A stretch of DNA of 64,000 bases from Halarchaeum acidiphilum MH1-52-1 (GTDB lineage: Archaea; Halobacteriota; Halobacteria; Halobacteriales; Halobacteriaceae), in assembly GCF_000474235.1 (NCBI RefSeq), contig NZ_BATA01000001.1, forward strand, positions 34,564-98,563, given 5' to 3'. A program made the position numbers and the translations under genes. The notes below the pieces were generated by a model. It was not told the origin of the DNA, made no database searches, and saw only the letters and a program-made list of their open reading frames with translations. Positions 9,715-17,257 of this stretch are shown in pieces (position 1 is the first letter of the stretch; each line of letters begins with the position of its first letter).

Positions 9715-10344
9715 TCACTCGATCTCGACGCGCCCGGACGTCGCGTTCCGTAACCGTTCTTTCAGGTCCGGCGCGTCGTCGCGAGCGCACGACACGGCGA
9801 ACGACACGCGCTCCTCGTACGTCGCCTCGAACTCGCAGTCCGCGGATTCGAGGATCCCGCGGATCGTCCCCGAGTCGTCGTAGTCCACGGTGGCATCGAA
9901 GGCCGTCCGAGGCTTGCGCGTGACCACGTCCGCGTCGTCGATCGCCTCCTTCGTCGCTCGCGAGTACGCCCGCGCGAGACCGCCGACGCCCAACTCGGTC
10001 CCGCCGAAGTAGCGCGTCACCACGACGACCGCGTTCTCGACGTCGCGCTGCTGGAGCACGTTCAGCGCGGGCTTCCCCGACGAACCCGACGGCTCGCCGT
10101 CGTCGCTCTGATACTCGCGGAGCAGGTGTCCTCCGTGGGACCGTCCGGTCCCGGATTCGACTCTGACCCGATAGCAGGGCACGTTGTGGCTCGCGTCCGC
10201 GTAGCGCGCCTGCACCTCGTCGACGAACGCCTCCGCGTCGGCGACCGTCTCGACGGGGCGCGCGCGGCCGACGAACTCCGATCCCCTGATCTCGAAGCGC
10301 GCCTCGCCGGGTCCCGCGAGGGTGTCGTAGGTCTCGTCCGCCAT
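9715..10344 (-). CDS. IMPACT/YigZ family protein (UPF0029)
   Basis: A 209-residue protein. The UPF0029 N-terminal domain contains the family pattern EFVGRARPVETVADAEAFVD, then HNVPCYRVR and DDGEPSGSSGKPALNVL, then ARAYSRA. A DUF1949-like C-terminal domain follows from about residue 135. The eukaryotic relative IMPACT modulates translation control, but the archaeal role is unknown. Its start abuts the stop of the ACT/HTH gene upstream, suggesting one transcript. Confidence 0.9.
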   Translation of the reverse strand: MADETYDTLAGPGEARFEIRGSEFVGRARPVETVADAEAFVDEVQARYADASHNVPCYRVRVESGTGRSHGGHLLREYQSDDGEPSGSSGKPALNVLQQRDVENAVVVVTRYFGGTELGVGGLARAYSRATKEAIDDADVVTRKPRTAFDATVDYDDSGTIRGILESADCEFEATYEERVSFAVSCARDDAPDLKERLRNATSGRVEIE

Positions 10345-10848
10345 CTACGAGAGCTCCACCGAGCGGACGAACGGGAGCGCCATCAGCGTCGTGACGACCT
10401 CGCCGGGGAGTTCGTCGTCCACGACGAGGTAGAGCTTCGCCTCGTCCGTGAACTCGGGGTCCTCGCTGATCGTCTGCCGGATGCTGATGTCGTGCGCGGC
10501 GAGCACGCCCGTCACCTCCGCGACGAGACCGGGCTCGTCGGCGTCGTGGACCGCGATCGTCACCACCGTCAGGTCGAGGACGGGCGCGAGATCCATCAGG
10601 CTCGGAATCTGGCTGATGTTCTGGAAGATGCGCCGTAGCTCCCGGTCCGCGAGAATGGCGTCCGTCGTCGAATCCACGACCCGCCGATCGACGCCGACCT
10701 CCTGTGCGACCTGCGTGTTCGGGATCTCGATGTCGCCCGAGACCACCCGCCCCTCGTCGTTCACCGAGAATCCGCGTTCGAGGAGAAGTCGGATGACGGC
10801 CTGCTGACCGGGACTCCCCTCGAACTTTCGCATGATGTCCTCGAACAT
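10345..10848 (-). CDS. ACT-domain regulator with N-terminal HTH (COG2150 type)
   Basis: A 167-residue protein. The first 70 residues hold a helix-turn-helix-like part (NTQVAQEVGVDRRVVDSTTD). An ACT domain (DLTVVTIAVHDADEPGLVAE) follows, the fold that senses amino acids. It is probably a regulator of amino-acid metabolism. I prefer the internal start at 10848 (MFEDIMRKFEGSPGQQAVIR) to the open frame 60 bases upstream, whose extra residues look non-coding. Confidence 0.8.
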   Translation of the reverse strand: MFEDIMRKFEGSPGQQAVIRLLLERGFSVNDEGRVVSGDIEIPNTQVAQEVGVDRRVVDSTTDAILADRELRRIFQNISQIPSLMDLAPVLDLTVVTIAVHDADEPGLVAEVTGVLAAHDISIRQTISEDPEFTDEAKLYLVVDDELPGEVVTTLMALPFVRSVELS

Positions 10849-11003
10849 CCCTTTCGACGGGGTACGCGACGCGTCGTGAAATCCTGTTGGGTCCGCCGTC
10901 GTGACCACTCACCCGACGCACGCACCAGTCTCCGTCGGCGACACTCGTCCGTCGTATCGCCCGGACACCAGCCTTTTTCGCTCCCCCGACGGTAGCCGGA
11001 GGT

Positions 11004-12170
11004 ATGCCACGAGACGCGTCGTCGGACGACGCCCCCTTCGACATCGTGCCGGTCGACGCCATCCGAGACGGGCGAGCGACGGACGCCTACTTCGATCGCA
11101 CGGCCACGACGCTCGATCACGCCGGGAAGAACCCCCGCGTCGTCGCCGAGGTCACCGCCGACCAGTTCCCGACCGGCGAGTTCGAACTCCTCGCCGGCGT
11201 GAAGGACGCCGCGCACCTCCTCGAGGGACTCCCGATCGACGTCGACGCGATGCGCGAGGGCAGGCTCTTCGACGGCGGTCCCGTCATGCGCATCGAGGGC
11301 GACTACCTGGATTTCGCGCGCTACGAGACCAGCCTCCTCGGCTTCCTCTCGCACGCGAGCGGGTGTGCGAGCGCGGCGCTCGACGTCCGGCGAGCCGCCC
11401 CGGACAGCCGAGTGTTGAGCTTCGGCGCGCGCCACGTCCACCCCTCGATCGCCGCGATGGTCGAGCGCGCGGCGCTCGTCGCCGGTCTCGACGGCATCAG
11501 TCACGTCGCCGGCGGCGAGGTCATCGACCGCGAGGCGAGCGGGACGATGCCGCACGCGCTCGTCATCGCGTTCGGCCGCGGCCACCAAGAGGAGGCGTGG
11601 CGGGCGTTCGACGAAGCGGTGGCGCCCGACGTCCCGCGCGTCGCCCTCGTCGACACCTACTCGGACGAGAAAGACGAGGCGCTGCGCGCCGCCGAGACGC
11701 TCGGCGACCGCCTCGATAGCGTCCGCCTCGACACCACGGGATCGCGCCGCGGGAACTTCCGCCACATCGTCGAGGAGGTCCGCTGGGAACTCGACCTGCG
11801 GGGGTACGACGACGTCGGGGTCTTCGTCAGCGGTGGTCTCGGACCCGCCGAACTCCGCGACCTCCGGGACGTCGTCGAGGGGTTCGGCGTCGGCGGCTAC
11901 GTCTCGAACGCCGATCCCGTGGACTTCGCGCTCGACATCGTCGAACGCGACGGCGAGCCGTGCGCGAAGCGCGGGAAGCTCTCGGGTGCGAAGCAGGTCT
12001 ACCGGACGCCGGACGGCGCACACCACGTCGGACTCGAGAGCCGCCCCGGCCCGACGGACGGCGAGGCGCTCCTAGAGCCGCTGCTGCGCGACGGTGAGCT
12101 CGTCAGGGAGTTCGACATCGACGAGGCGGCGATGCGCGCGAACGCGGACGCCGAGAACGCGGATTTCTAG
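11004..12170 (+). CDS. pncB: Nicotinate phosphoribosyltransferase
   Basis: A 388-residue enzyme of the archaeal NaPRTase type, making nicotinate mononucleotide in NAD salvage. Visible features are the N-terminal substrate region (TDAYFDRTATTLDHAGKNP), the active-site segment FGARHVHPSI (the conserved phosphoribosylated His), and a C-terminal phosphate-binding segment VFVSGGLGPAELRDL. Length is normal. It converges with the AMMECR1 gene after three bases. Confidence 0.9.
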   Translation: MPRDASSDDAPFDIVPVDAIRDGRATDAYFDRTATTLDHAGKNPRVVAEVTADQFPTGEFELLAGVKDAAHLLEGLPIDVDAMREGRLFDGGPVMRIEGDYLDFARYETSLLGFLSHASGCASAALDVRRAAPDSRVLSFGARHVHPSIAAMVERAALVAGLDGISHVAGGEVIDREASGTMPHALVIAFGRGHQEEAWRAFDEAVAPDVPRVALVDTYSDEKDEALRAAETLGDRLDSVRLDTTGSRRGNFRHIVEEVRWELDLRGYDDVGVFVSGGLGPAELRDLRDVVEGFGVGGYVSNADPVDFALDIVERDGEPCAKRGKLSGAKQVYRTPDGAHHVGLESRPGPTDGEALLEPLLRDGELVREFDIDEAAMRANADAENADF

Positions 12171-12173
12171 GCC

Positions 12174-12800
12174 CTAGGCGCGGATATCGATCTCGCCGTT
12201 CGGCTCCGTCTCCTCGAAGACCTGACCGTCGAAGAGCGTGACGACGACGTCGTCGTCCTCCCACGCGCCGTTCGGGAGACCCGCCTTCCGGCAGGTCCGA
12301 TCGAGGTACTCGAAGACGCTCCAGTCGTTCTCGACGGGGACGGTCGGGTACATCCAGCCGTACTCGCCGTGGCCGTCGACGATGACGCCGTGCGTTCCGA
12401 GTTCGATGTCGGCGACGGGGTCGTCGGTGAGGAGGAGGTTCGAGACGGTACAGACGGAGACGCGGATGGTGTCGAGTTCGGCAGGCTCGACCTCCGATCC
12501 GCAAGAGGAGTCGCTGGCCGCCTTGATGGCGGCCTCGACGATCGCGTGGCCCAACTGTTTCGACTCGTTTCCGAGGTCGCGGACGGAGTCGTGCGCGCCC
12601 GAGCAACCGCGGAGGCGTCCTCGACCCCGCGTCGATTTGAGGCGGACGAACGCGCCCGTTCGGTTGTAGAACGCATCGCGCATACTCCCGGGCTGTTCGC
12701 GCTGTCCGTTACGAACGAACGCTTCGACCGAGTCACGCGCGAGTTCGACGGCCCGTGTGCCGTCGTCCTCAGAAAGGTGTATCGACTGGGCCTCCGACAT
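12174..12800 (-). CDS. AMMECR1-domain protein
   Basis: A 208-residue protein with the hallmark RLRGCSGA (the canonical motif is LRGCIG) near residue 66. Its overall architecture matches the AMMECR1/TIGR00296 family, found across archaea and eukaryotes. Biochemical function is unknown. The conserved Cys suggests an enzymatic or cofactor role. The start at 12800 (MSEAQSIHLSEDDGT) is preferred over an in-frame ATG 33 bases upstream. Confidence 0.88.
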   Translation of the reverse strand: MSEAQSIHLSEDDGTRAVELARDSVEAFVRNGQREQPGSMRDAFYNRTGAFVRLKSTRGRGRLRGCSGAHDSVRDLGNESKQLGHAIVEAAIKAASDSSCGSEVEPAELDTIRVSVCTVSNLLLTDDPVADIELGTHGVIVDGHGEYGWMYPTVPVENDWSVFEYLDRTCRKAGLPNGAWEDDDVVVTLFDGQVFEETEPNGEIDIRA

Positions 12801-12948
12801 TACGCATACATATAGGGTCCGTTCGGACTTCAATCCTTCCCTAGCTGTGTGGAACCATGAGATATCACGGAAGACGCCTCATCACGAGAACGACAGGCTC
12901 ACGGACGCGAACGCGCCTCTCGCGACCATTTCTCGACGCCACAAGGTA

Positions 12949-12957
12949 CTTATATGA
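12949..12957 (+). promoter_or_regulatory. Probable promoter for the RNase P RNA
   Basis: The sequence cttatatga lies in a small AT-rich island about 75 bases before the predicted 5' end of the RNA. Transcription would begin near 12978 and leave a leader to be trimmed. A weaker box, ccttaac at 12994-13000, fits direct initiation at the mature end. Which is used cannot be decided here. Confidence 0.4.
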
Positions 12958-13025
12958 TGTGTGCCGGTCGTTGACATGCCAGATCACCGAACGCCTTAAC
13001 CGCGTCAGGGTGGTACGAGACGACG

Positions 13026-13353
13026 AGTAGCGGGAGCCCGGCCCCCGTGCGCGGCGTCGCCGTGCATGAGGAAAGTCCCCCCACCAGTCGGGCAGGCGAC
13101 CGGGCACACGCCCGGGGCGGGAGACCGTCGGCACTGGAACAGAGACGACACGTCTCCGTCCGACCGATGCGGTGCGCGAACCCGCGGCGAGAAAGGCCGC
13201 GGGGAGTCAACCCACCGAGGGATGAGGACGGAGGAGCGATGGAACGGCCACCCTCGCCGGTGCAAGTCCGCGCACAGGAAGGTAGCCCGACGGACCGCGC
13301 GGACGCTCAGCCGAATGCCGGAAGAACAGAAGGGGGCTTACTCCCCGCAACTC
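13026..13353 (+). ncRNA. rnpB: RNase P RNA (archaeal type)
   Basis: Conserved region I is GAGGAAAGTCC at 13068-13078. The 3' conserved element AACAGAAGGGGGCTTAC lies at 13325-13341. A GCGGGAG segment (13030-13036) can pair with CTCCCCGC (13341-13348), with a one-base bulge, to close stem P1. The length of about 325 nt is normal. The RNA removes 5' leaders from tRNA precursors. Ends are estimated from the P1 pairing and may be off by several bases. Confidence 0.93.
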
Positions 13354-13640
13354 TTCGACCGTTTGCTGAGCGCCAGCTACGCTGGCGCGTGCAAAAGCTC
13401 GGACAAAAGCGCTGCACACCCCCTCGGGGGTGTTTGCGCCTCGCGATTTCGCCGCGAGCGAACCGCGACCCTTCCGGGTCCTACGGACCGCTCGGGTCGC
13501 GGTTGCTAGCCCCGCGGTTCGTCCGGCCGGCAGTCCCGGTGGTCCGTCTCCGCTCCCGCCGGATTATTAACTCAGACCTTCGAAGTAGCAATATATACCA
13601 CTCTACGGCGGGTATCTGGCAGGGGAGTTAATAAGACAGG
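13354..13640. other. Spacer rich in hairpins between rnpB and the CDF gene
   Basis: About 290 bases without a convincing gene. It contains a perfect hairpin with an 8-base arm and 3-base loop (GCGCCAGC-TAC-GCTGGCGC, 13370-13388), an 8-base-arm hairpin around 13420-13437 (ACACCCCC/GGGGGTGT), and GC-rich inverted stretches to about 13520. Two AT-rich patches (aatatatacc near 13591, gttaataag near 13627) are candidate TATA boxes. The second lies about 30 bases before the CDF start. Confidence 0.5.
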
Positions 13641-13662
13641 GGCGATTAGCTCTCGATACCGG

Positions 13663-14630
13663 ATGAGCGAGCACGGGCACGGCCATGACCACGACGGCGA
13701 GGGGCACGACCACGATCACGGGGATCACGGCCACTCGCACGACCACACGGGCGGGAGCCAGCGCGCGCTCCTGATCGCGCTCCTCATCAACACGGCGTTC
13801 TTCGTCGTCGAACTCGCCGGCGCGCTCTACGCGAACTCCCTCACGCTGCTCGCGGACGCCGCGCACATGCTCACCGACAGCGGGAGCCTCGCGCTCGCGC
13901 TCCTCGCCGCCTACGTCGCCCGGCGCGCCGCCGACCGCCTGCGGACGTACGGCTACCAGCGCGTCGAAATACTCGGCGCCCTCGTCAACGGCGTCGTCCT
14001 CCTCGCCATCGTCGTCTACGTCGCCTACGAGGCCGTCCTCCGCCTCGGTAATCCCGAGCCGATCAAGCCGCTCCCGACCGTCGCCGTCGGCCTCGTCGGC
14101 CTCCTCGCCAATCTCGCCGGCGCGTACGTCCTCCACGGCGGCACCGAGAACCTCAACGTCCGCGGGGCCTACCTCCACCTCCTCGCCGACGCCGCCGGCA
14201 GCCTCGCCGCCGTCGTCCTCGGCGTCGCCCTCTACGTCACCGACCTCTACGCCCTCGACGCCGTCTTCTCCCTCCTCATCGCCGCGCTCGTCCTCTACTC
14301 CGCGAAAGACCTCCTCCGCGACAGCGTCAACGTCCTCTTGCAGGGCGCGCCCAGCGACGTCCCCGTCGACGAAGTGGCCGACGCCCTCGCCGGCATCGAC
14401 GCGTCCGCGACGTCCACGACGTCCACGTCTGGGTGCTCACCTCCGGGCAGTACGCCTGCAGCGCCCACCTCGTCGTCGAATCCGACACCGACCGCGACGC
14501 CGTCCTCGAACGCGCCCGGCACGTCCTCGGCGAGGGATACGGCATCGACCACGCCACCATCCAAGTCGAGGCCGAGATCGGCGAATGCACCAGCACCGAA
14601 CTCGACTGCTACCCCGCCGGCGACGACTGA
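13663..14630 (+). pseudogene. Cation diffusion facilitator (zinc-type exporter), one-base frameshift
   Basis: A histidine-rich N-terminus (HGHGHDHDGEGHDHDHGDHG) is followed by six membrane helices. Metal-site patterns are visible, including DAAHMLTDSG in helix 2 and HLLADAAGS in helix 5. The cytoplasmic domain breaks at 14400-14402: adding one G turns GID-A into GIDGVRDVHDVHVWVLTSG and joins the frame ending at 14630, giving about 322 residues. CDF proteins export Zn2+ or related metals by proton antiport. With the rest intact, a sequencing deletion is the simplest reading. Confidence 0.88.
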
Positions 14631-14680
14631 CGCGCGCTCGGTCATCCGCCGCACGCGAAGCGACGCACCGCGCGCCGTCG

Positions 14681-15790
14681 CTATCGCTCCGGGCCTCCCG
14701 CCTCGAACCAGAACGTCCCGTCCTCCTGTATCACCTCGCCGTCCACCTCGATGCGCGAGTCCTCGCTCATATCGGTGATGAGGTCGACGTGCACGGCGGA
14801 CTCGTTCGCCTCGTCCTCGCGGCCCGCGGGGAAGTTCGACTCGTACGCGCGCCCGAGCGCGAGATGCACCGTATCGCCCATCTTCTCGTCGAAGAGGATG
14901 TTGTCCGTCACGCGGTCGATCCCGCGGTTCATCCCGATGCCGAGTTCGCCGAGGCGGCGCGCGCCGTCGTCCGTCTCCAGCACCTCCGTGATGGCCTCCT
15001 CGCCCTGCGCGGCCGCGTGCTCGACGACGCGGCCGCCCTCGAATCGCAGGTGCGCGTCCGTCACCTGACGGCCGTTGATCGTCATCGGGACGTCGAAGAC
15101 CACCTCGCCCTCCGCGGCGGACGGCGCGGTGAACACCTCACCGGACGGGAGGTTGTGCGAGTCGTAGTCGACGCTCGCCGCGGAGTTCACCGCGACGCGC
15201 CCCTCGACCGACATCGTCAGGTCCGTCCCGTCCCCCGAGACGATGCGCACCTCTCTCGCGTCGTCCAGTGCGTCCTTCACCCGCGACTGTTTCTCCGCCT
15301 GCGCCTCCCAGTCGCGATTGATCGCGTCGTAGACGAATTTCTGGTACGCCTCGTAGCTCATCCCCGCCTGCTGGGCGAGCGCTCGCGTCGGGTGCTCCGT
15401 CAACACCCACTTCGTGTCGAGACGCGCTTTCCGAACGTCCTGTCGCGCCCGATCGTACGCCTGCCGGCGCTCCCCGGGGACGTCCGCCGTCGCCGCCGTG
15501 TTCCGCCCGCCGCCGAGCGTCAACACCGCGTCCGCGTTCGCGAGGAGCGCGCGCTCGTACTCGGGGTCCTCCTCGAAGTCGCCGTCGTGCGCGCGCAGAT
15601 ACGCGCGCGTGACCTCGCCCGACGCGTACGTCGTCACGACGTTCGCCCCGCGCTCCCCCGACACCTCCGCGACCGCCACCGCGAGGTCGTGTGCGTCCGG
15701 CCCGACGCGAACGACGACGTCGTCGCCCGCCTCGATCCGCGCGCTCCAATCGATCAGGGTCCGTGCGTGCTCGCGAACGCGTTCGTCCAT
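14681..15790 (-). CDS. M29-family aminopeptidase
   Basis: A 369-residue metallo-aminopeptidase of the AmpS/PepS type. Conserved metal-site segments are visible: GEVFTAPSAAEGEVVFD, the FEGGRVVEH region, ELGIGMNRGI, and GDTVHLALG followed by HVDLITDM. It is likely cytoplasmic and trims N-terminal residues from peptides. The start at 15790 (MDERVREHARTLIDW) is chosen over the longer open frame because the extra 32 residues include a duplicated tail of the neighbouring CBS gene. Confidence 0.9.
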   Translation of the reverse strand: MDERVREHARTLIDWSARIEAGDDVVVRVGPDAHDLAVAVAEVSGERGANVVTTYASGEVTRAYLRAHDGDFEEDPEYERALLANADAVLTLGGGRNTAATADVPGERRQAYDRARQDVRKARLDTKWVLTEHPTRALAQQAGMSYEAYQKFVYDAINRDWEAQAEKQSRVKDALDDAREVRIVSGDGTDLTMSVEGRVAVNSAASVDYDSHNLPSGEVFTAPSAAEGEVVFDVPMTINGRQVTDAHLRFEGGRVVEHAAAQGEEAITEVLETDDGARRLGELGIGMNRGIDRVTDNILFDEKMGDTVHLALGRAYESNFPAGREDEANESAVHVDLITDMSEDSRIEVDGEVIQEDGTFWFEAGGPER

Positions 15791-15884
15791 GTCCACGCCC
15801 TCGCGCGGACGGGAGAAAAAGCCGACCGCTCCGCGAACCGCGCCCGGACGCGGACGCGACCACTCCGCGACCGACGCCACCGAC

Positions 15885-15910
15885 ACCTGCGCTTCGATGA
15901 GATCCGCGAT
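15885..15910 (-). repeat. Partial copy of the 3' end of the CBS-domain gene
   Basis: The 24 bases CCTGCGCTTCGATGAGATCC plus GCGA at 15886-15909 repeat the end of the CBS gene at 16013-16036 with at most the last base or two differing. On the minus strand this spells (I)ADLIEAQV, the C-terminus of the CBS protein, in an open frame. The two copies are 127 bases apart. It looks like the remnant of a tandem duplication that left only the tail of a second CBS gene. Confidence 0.6.
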
Positions 15911-15998
15911 CGCGTCGGACGCGAACGCGTCCGACTGGCCCGCGGATCGCGCGGCGATTCGTGCACGCCGCCCACCCCCTCACCGAGGCGGATTCGGC

Positions 15999-16424
15999 TC
16001 AGACCTGCGCTTCGATGAGATCCGCGATATCGCCCATCTCCTCGCCGAGGAGGACGAGGACGTCGTCGAGCGAGACGACGCTCACCGGGTCGCCGTCATC
16101 GTCGACGACGAGGACACGTCGGATCTCCTCGAGTTTCATCTGCTGGAGGATCCGGAGGACGTCCATGTCCCGATCGACCGTCACGAGATCGGGCGTCATG
16201 AGTTCGTTCGCGGTCGTCGACGACGGGTCCGCCTCGTTCCGCAACGAGAGAGCGACCTGTCGGTCGGTGAGCGCGCCGGCGGGTTCCCCCTCGTGCGTGA
16301 CGACGAGGAAGCCGACGTCCTCCGAGTACATCGTCTCCGCGACCTGATCGAGCGGGGCGTTCCCGGGAATACTCACGACGTCTCGCGATACGTCCTCGAC
16401 GGGAAGCGACTGGCCCTGTGCCAT
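15999..16424 (-). CDS. Two-CBS-domain protein
   Basis: A 141-residue protein made of a tandem CBS pair (Bateman module). The first repeat covers VSIPGNAPLDQVAETMYSED to LTDRQVALS, and the second ELMTPDLVTVDRDMDVLRIL to VVSLDDVLVLL. Such stand-alone modules bind adenine nucleotides and regulate partners, which cannot be identified here. The ATG at 16424 (MAQGQSLPVEDV) was chosen because the upstream open frame is a repeat-derived region. Confidence 0.9.
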   Translation of the reverse strand: MAQGQSLPVEDVSRDVVSIPGNAPLDQVAETMYSEDVGFLVVTHEGEPAGALTDRQVALSLRNEADPSSTTANELMTPDLVTVDRDMDVLRILQQMKLEEIRRVLVVDDDGDPVSVVSLDDVLVLLGEEMGDIADLIEAQV

Positions 16425-16499
16425 ATCGAGAACGGGACGCGGCGACCACCTAAACTTCGTGGCCCATCTTTTCCCGGGTCGGATGCGCCTCCGGCTCAC

Positions 16500-16606
16500 C
16501 GTCCTCGCAAAACACGGTCCGCGCGAGCGGAGCGAGCGTGGGATCAGCGAGAACGGAGTTCTCGCAGAGGTGAAAAAGGCCGGTCGCCGAAAGCGACCGG
16601 TGAAAC
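16500..16606 (-). repeat. Dispersed palindromic element, copy A
   Basis: Read on the minus strand from 16606, it has a hairpin (CCGGTCGC, 5-base loop, GCGACCGG at 16580-16600) followed by GGCCTTTTTCACCTC. Next comes a second perfect hairpin (GCGAGAAC-TCC-GTTCTCGC, 16547-16565), then GATCCCACGCTCGC...GGACCGTGTTT (16510-16545). The same modules in the same order occur at 57613-57704, and a shortened set at 58464-58516. The first hairpin plus T-tract resembles a transcription terminator. Confidence 0.6.
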
Positions 16607-16699
16607 GCGGCGCAGAGCACCGCATACGCTTGACCGCCGACGGTGGACAGAAGCTGGCGATCGTTCATCCGGCCGACGTGGAGGAATCACCGAACGTGC

Positions 16700-16804
16700 T
16701 CAATCGCTCCAAAATAGCTTGTAGATGACGTATGCGACTATCAGAACGCCGATGAGGAGTATCAGCGTCAACTGAGCCTGACCACCGAACGCGAGTGGTA
16801 GCAT
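16700..16804 (-). CDS. 34-residue single-span membrane protein
   Basis: The reading frame encodes MLPLAFGGQAQLTLILLIGV, then LIVAYVIYKLFWSD and a stop. One hydrophobic helix spans about residues 12-31, with a short polar tail ending KLFWSD. A TATA-like box (CTATATGC, 16829-16834) is centred 27 bases before the ATG, the spacing of a leaderless haloarchaeal gene. Length, hydrophobic pattern and promoter support a real gene despite its size. Function is unknown. Small subunits of membrane complexes look like this. Confidence 0.6.
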   Translation of the reverse strand: MLPLAFGGQAQLTLILLIGVLIVAYVIYKLFWSD

Positions 16805-16828
16805 ACTGTTACAGATGGTATAGGTATC

Positions 16829-16834
16829 TATATG
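16829..16834 (-). promoter_or_regulatory. TATA box of the 34-residue membrane protein gene
   Basis: The bases ctatat (with gc following at 16835) read GCATATAG toward the small gene and lie in an AT-rich patch unlike its surroundings. The spacing to the ATG at 16804 is about 27 bases. Confidence 0.5.
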
Positions 16835-16932
16835 CTTTGTCGCGTTCGGCTAGCTCGTCCCCTGTTCCACATCGAGAGGTGCCAAAGTGCCAAAATCAAT
16901 ACCACGGTAGCGTCCGCGCACCGAGCGGTTGA

Positions 16933-17245
16933 CGAGACGGCAGAGCCGTCTCGTTCGCCAATCGGAAATCTCCGATTTCCGATGACGGCTCGGTAGAGCC
17001 CGGAAGTGGCGTGGGAGCGACGCCCCCACTGACCCACACCCGGCCTGCCGGCCTCGTGTGGAGTCGCGCGGTTCACTCGCGCGCTATCGCGAGGGCAAGC
17101 GGCGACTACCGCGGCCGAAGGCCGCGACGGGGGGTGGTTCGAAAGGCGCGGTGCGCCTTTCGTCATCACGAGAGAGCAAAGCTCTCTCGAACGACGCGCA
17201 GGCTTTGGTGAAGCTTTTGCCAGCGAGCGGCCTTCGGCCGCTCGC
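16933..17245. repeat. Array of perfect hairpins with 3-base loops
   Basis: A 453-base spacer (16805-17257) before valS holds six perfect inverted repeats whose loops are all three bases. They lie at 16933-16955 (arm 10, loop AGA), 16962-16984 (arm 10, TCC), 17110-17126 (arm 7, GAA), 17140-17162 (arm 10, GGT), 17169-17189 (arm 9, AAA) and 17223-17245 (arm 10, TTC). Arm sequences differ, so they are not copies of one repeat. No gene is convincing here. The last hairpin, 13 bases past the valS stop at 17258, could end its transcript. Confidence 0.75.
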
Positions 17246-17257
17246 GCGGCAAACGGT

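Noticed and set aside
13047..13631. Open frames across the RNase P RNA
   Set aside because: The region has the conserved elements and pairing of RNase P RNA. The frames are incidental.
16450..16668. A 72-codon minus-strand open frame before the CBS gene
   Set aside because: It coincides with dispersed element A. Similar residues (DPTLA..LA.TVF) appear at copy B only because the DNA repeat is shared.
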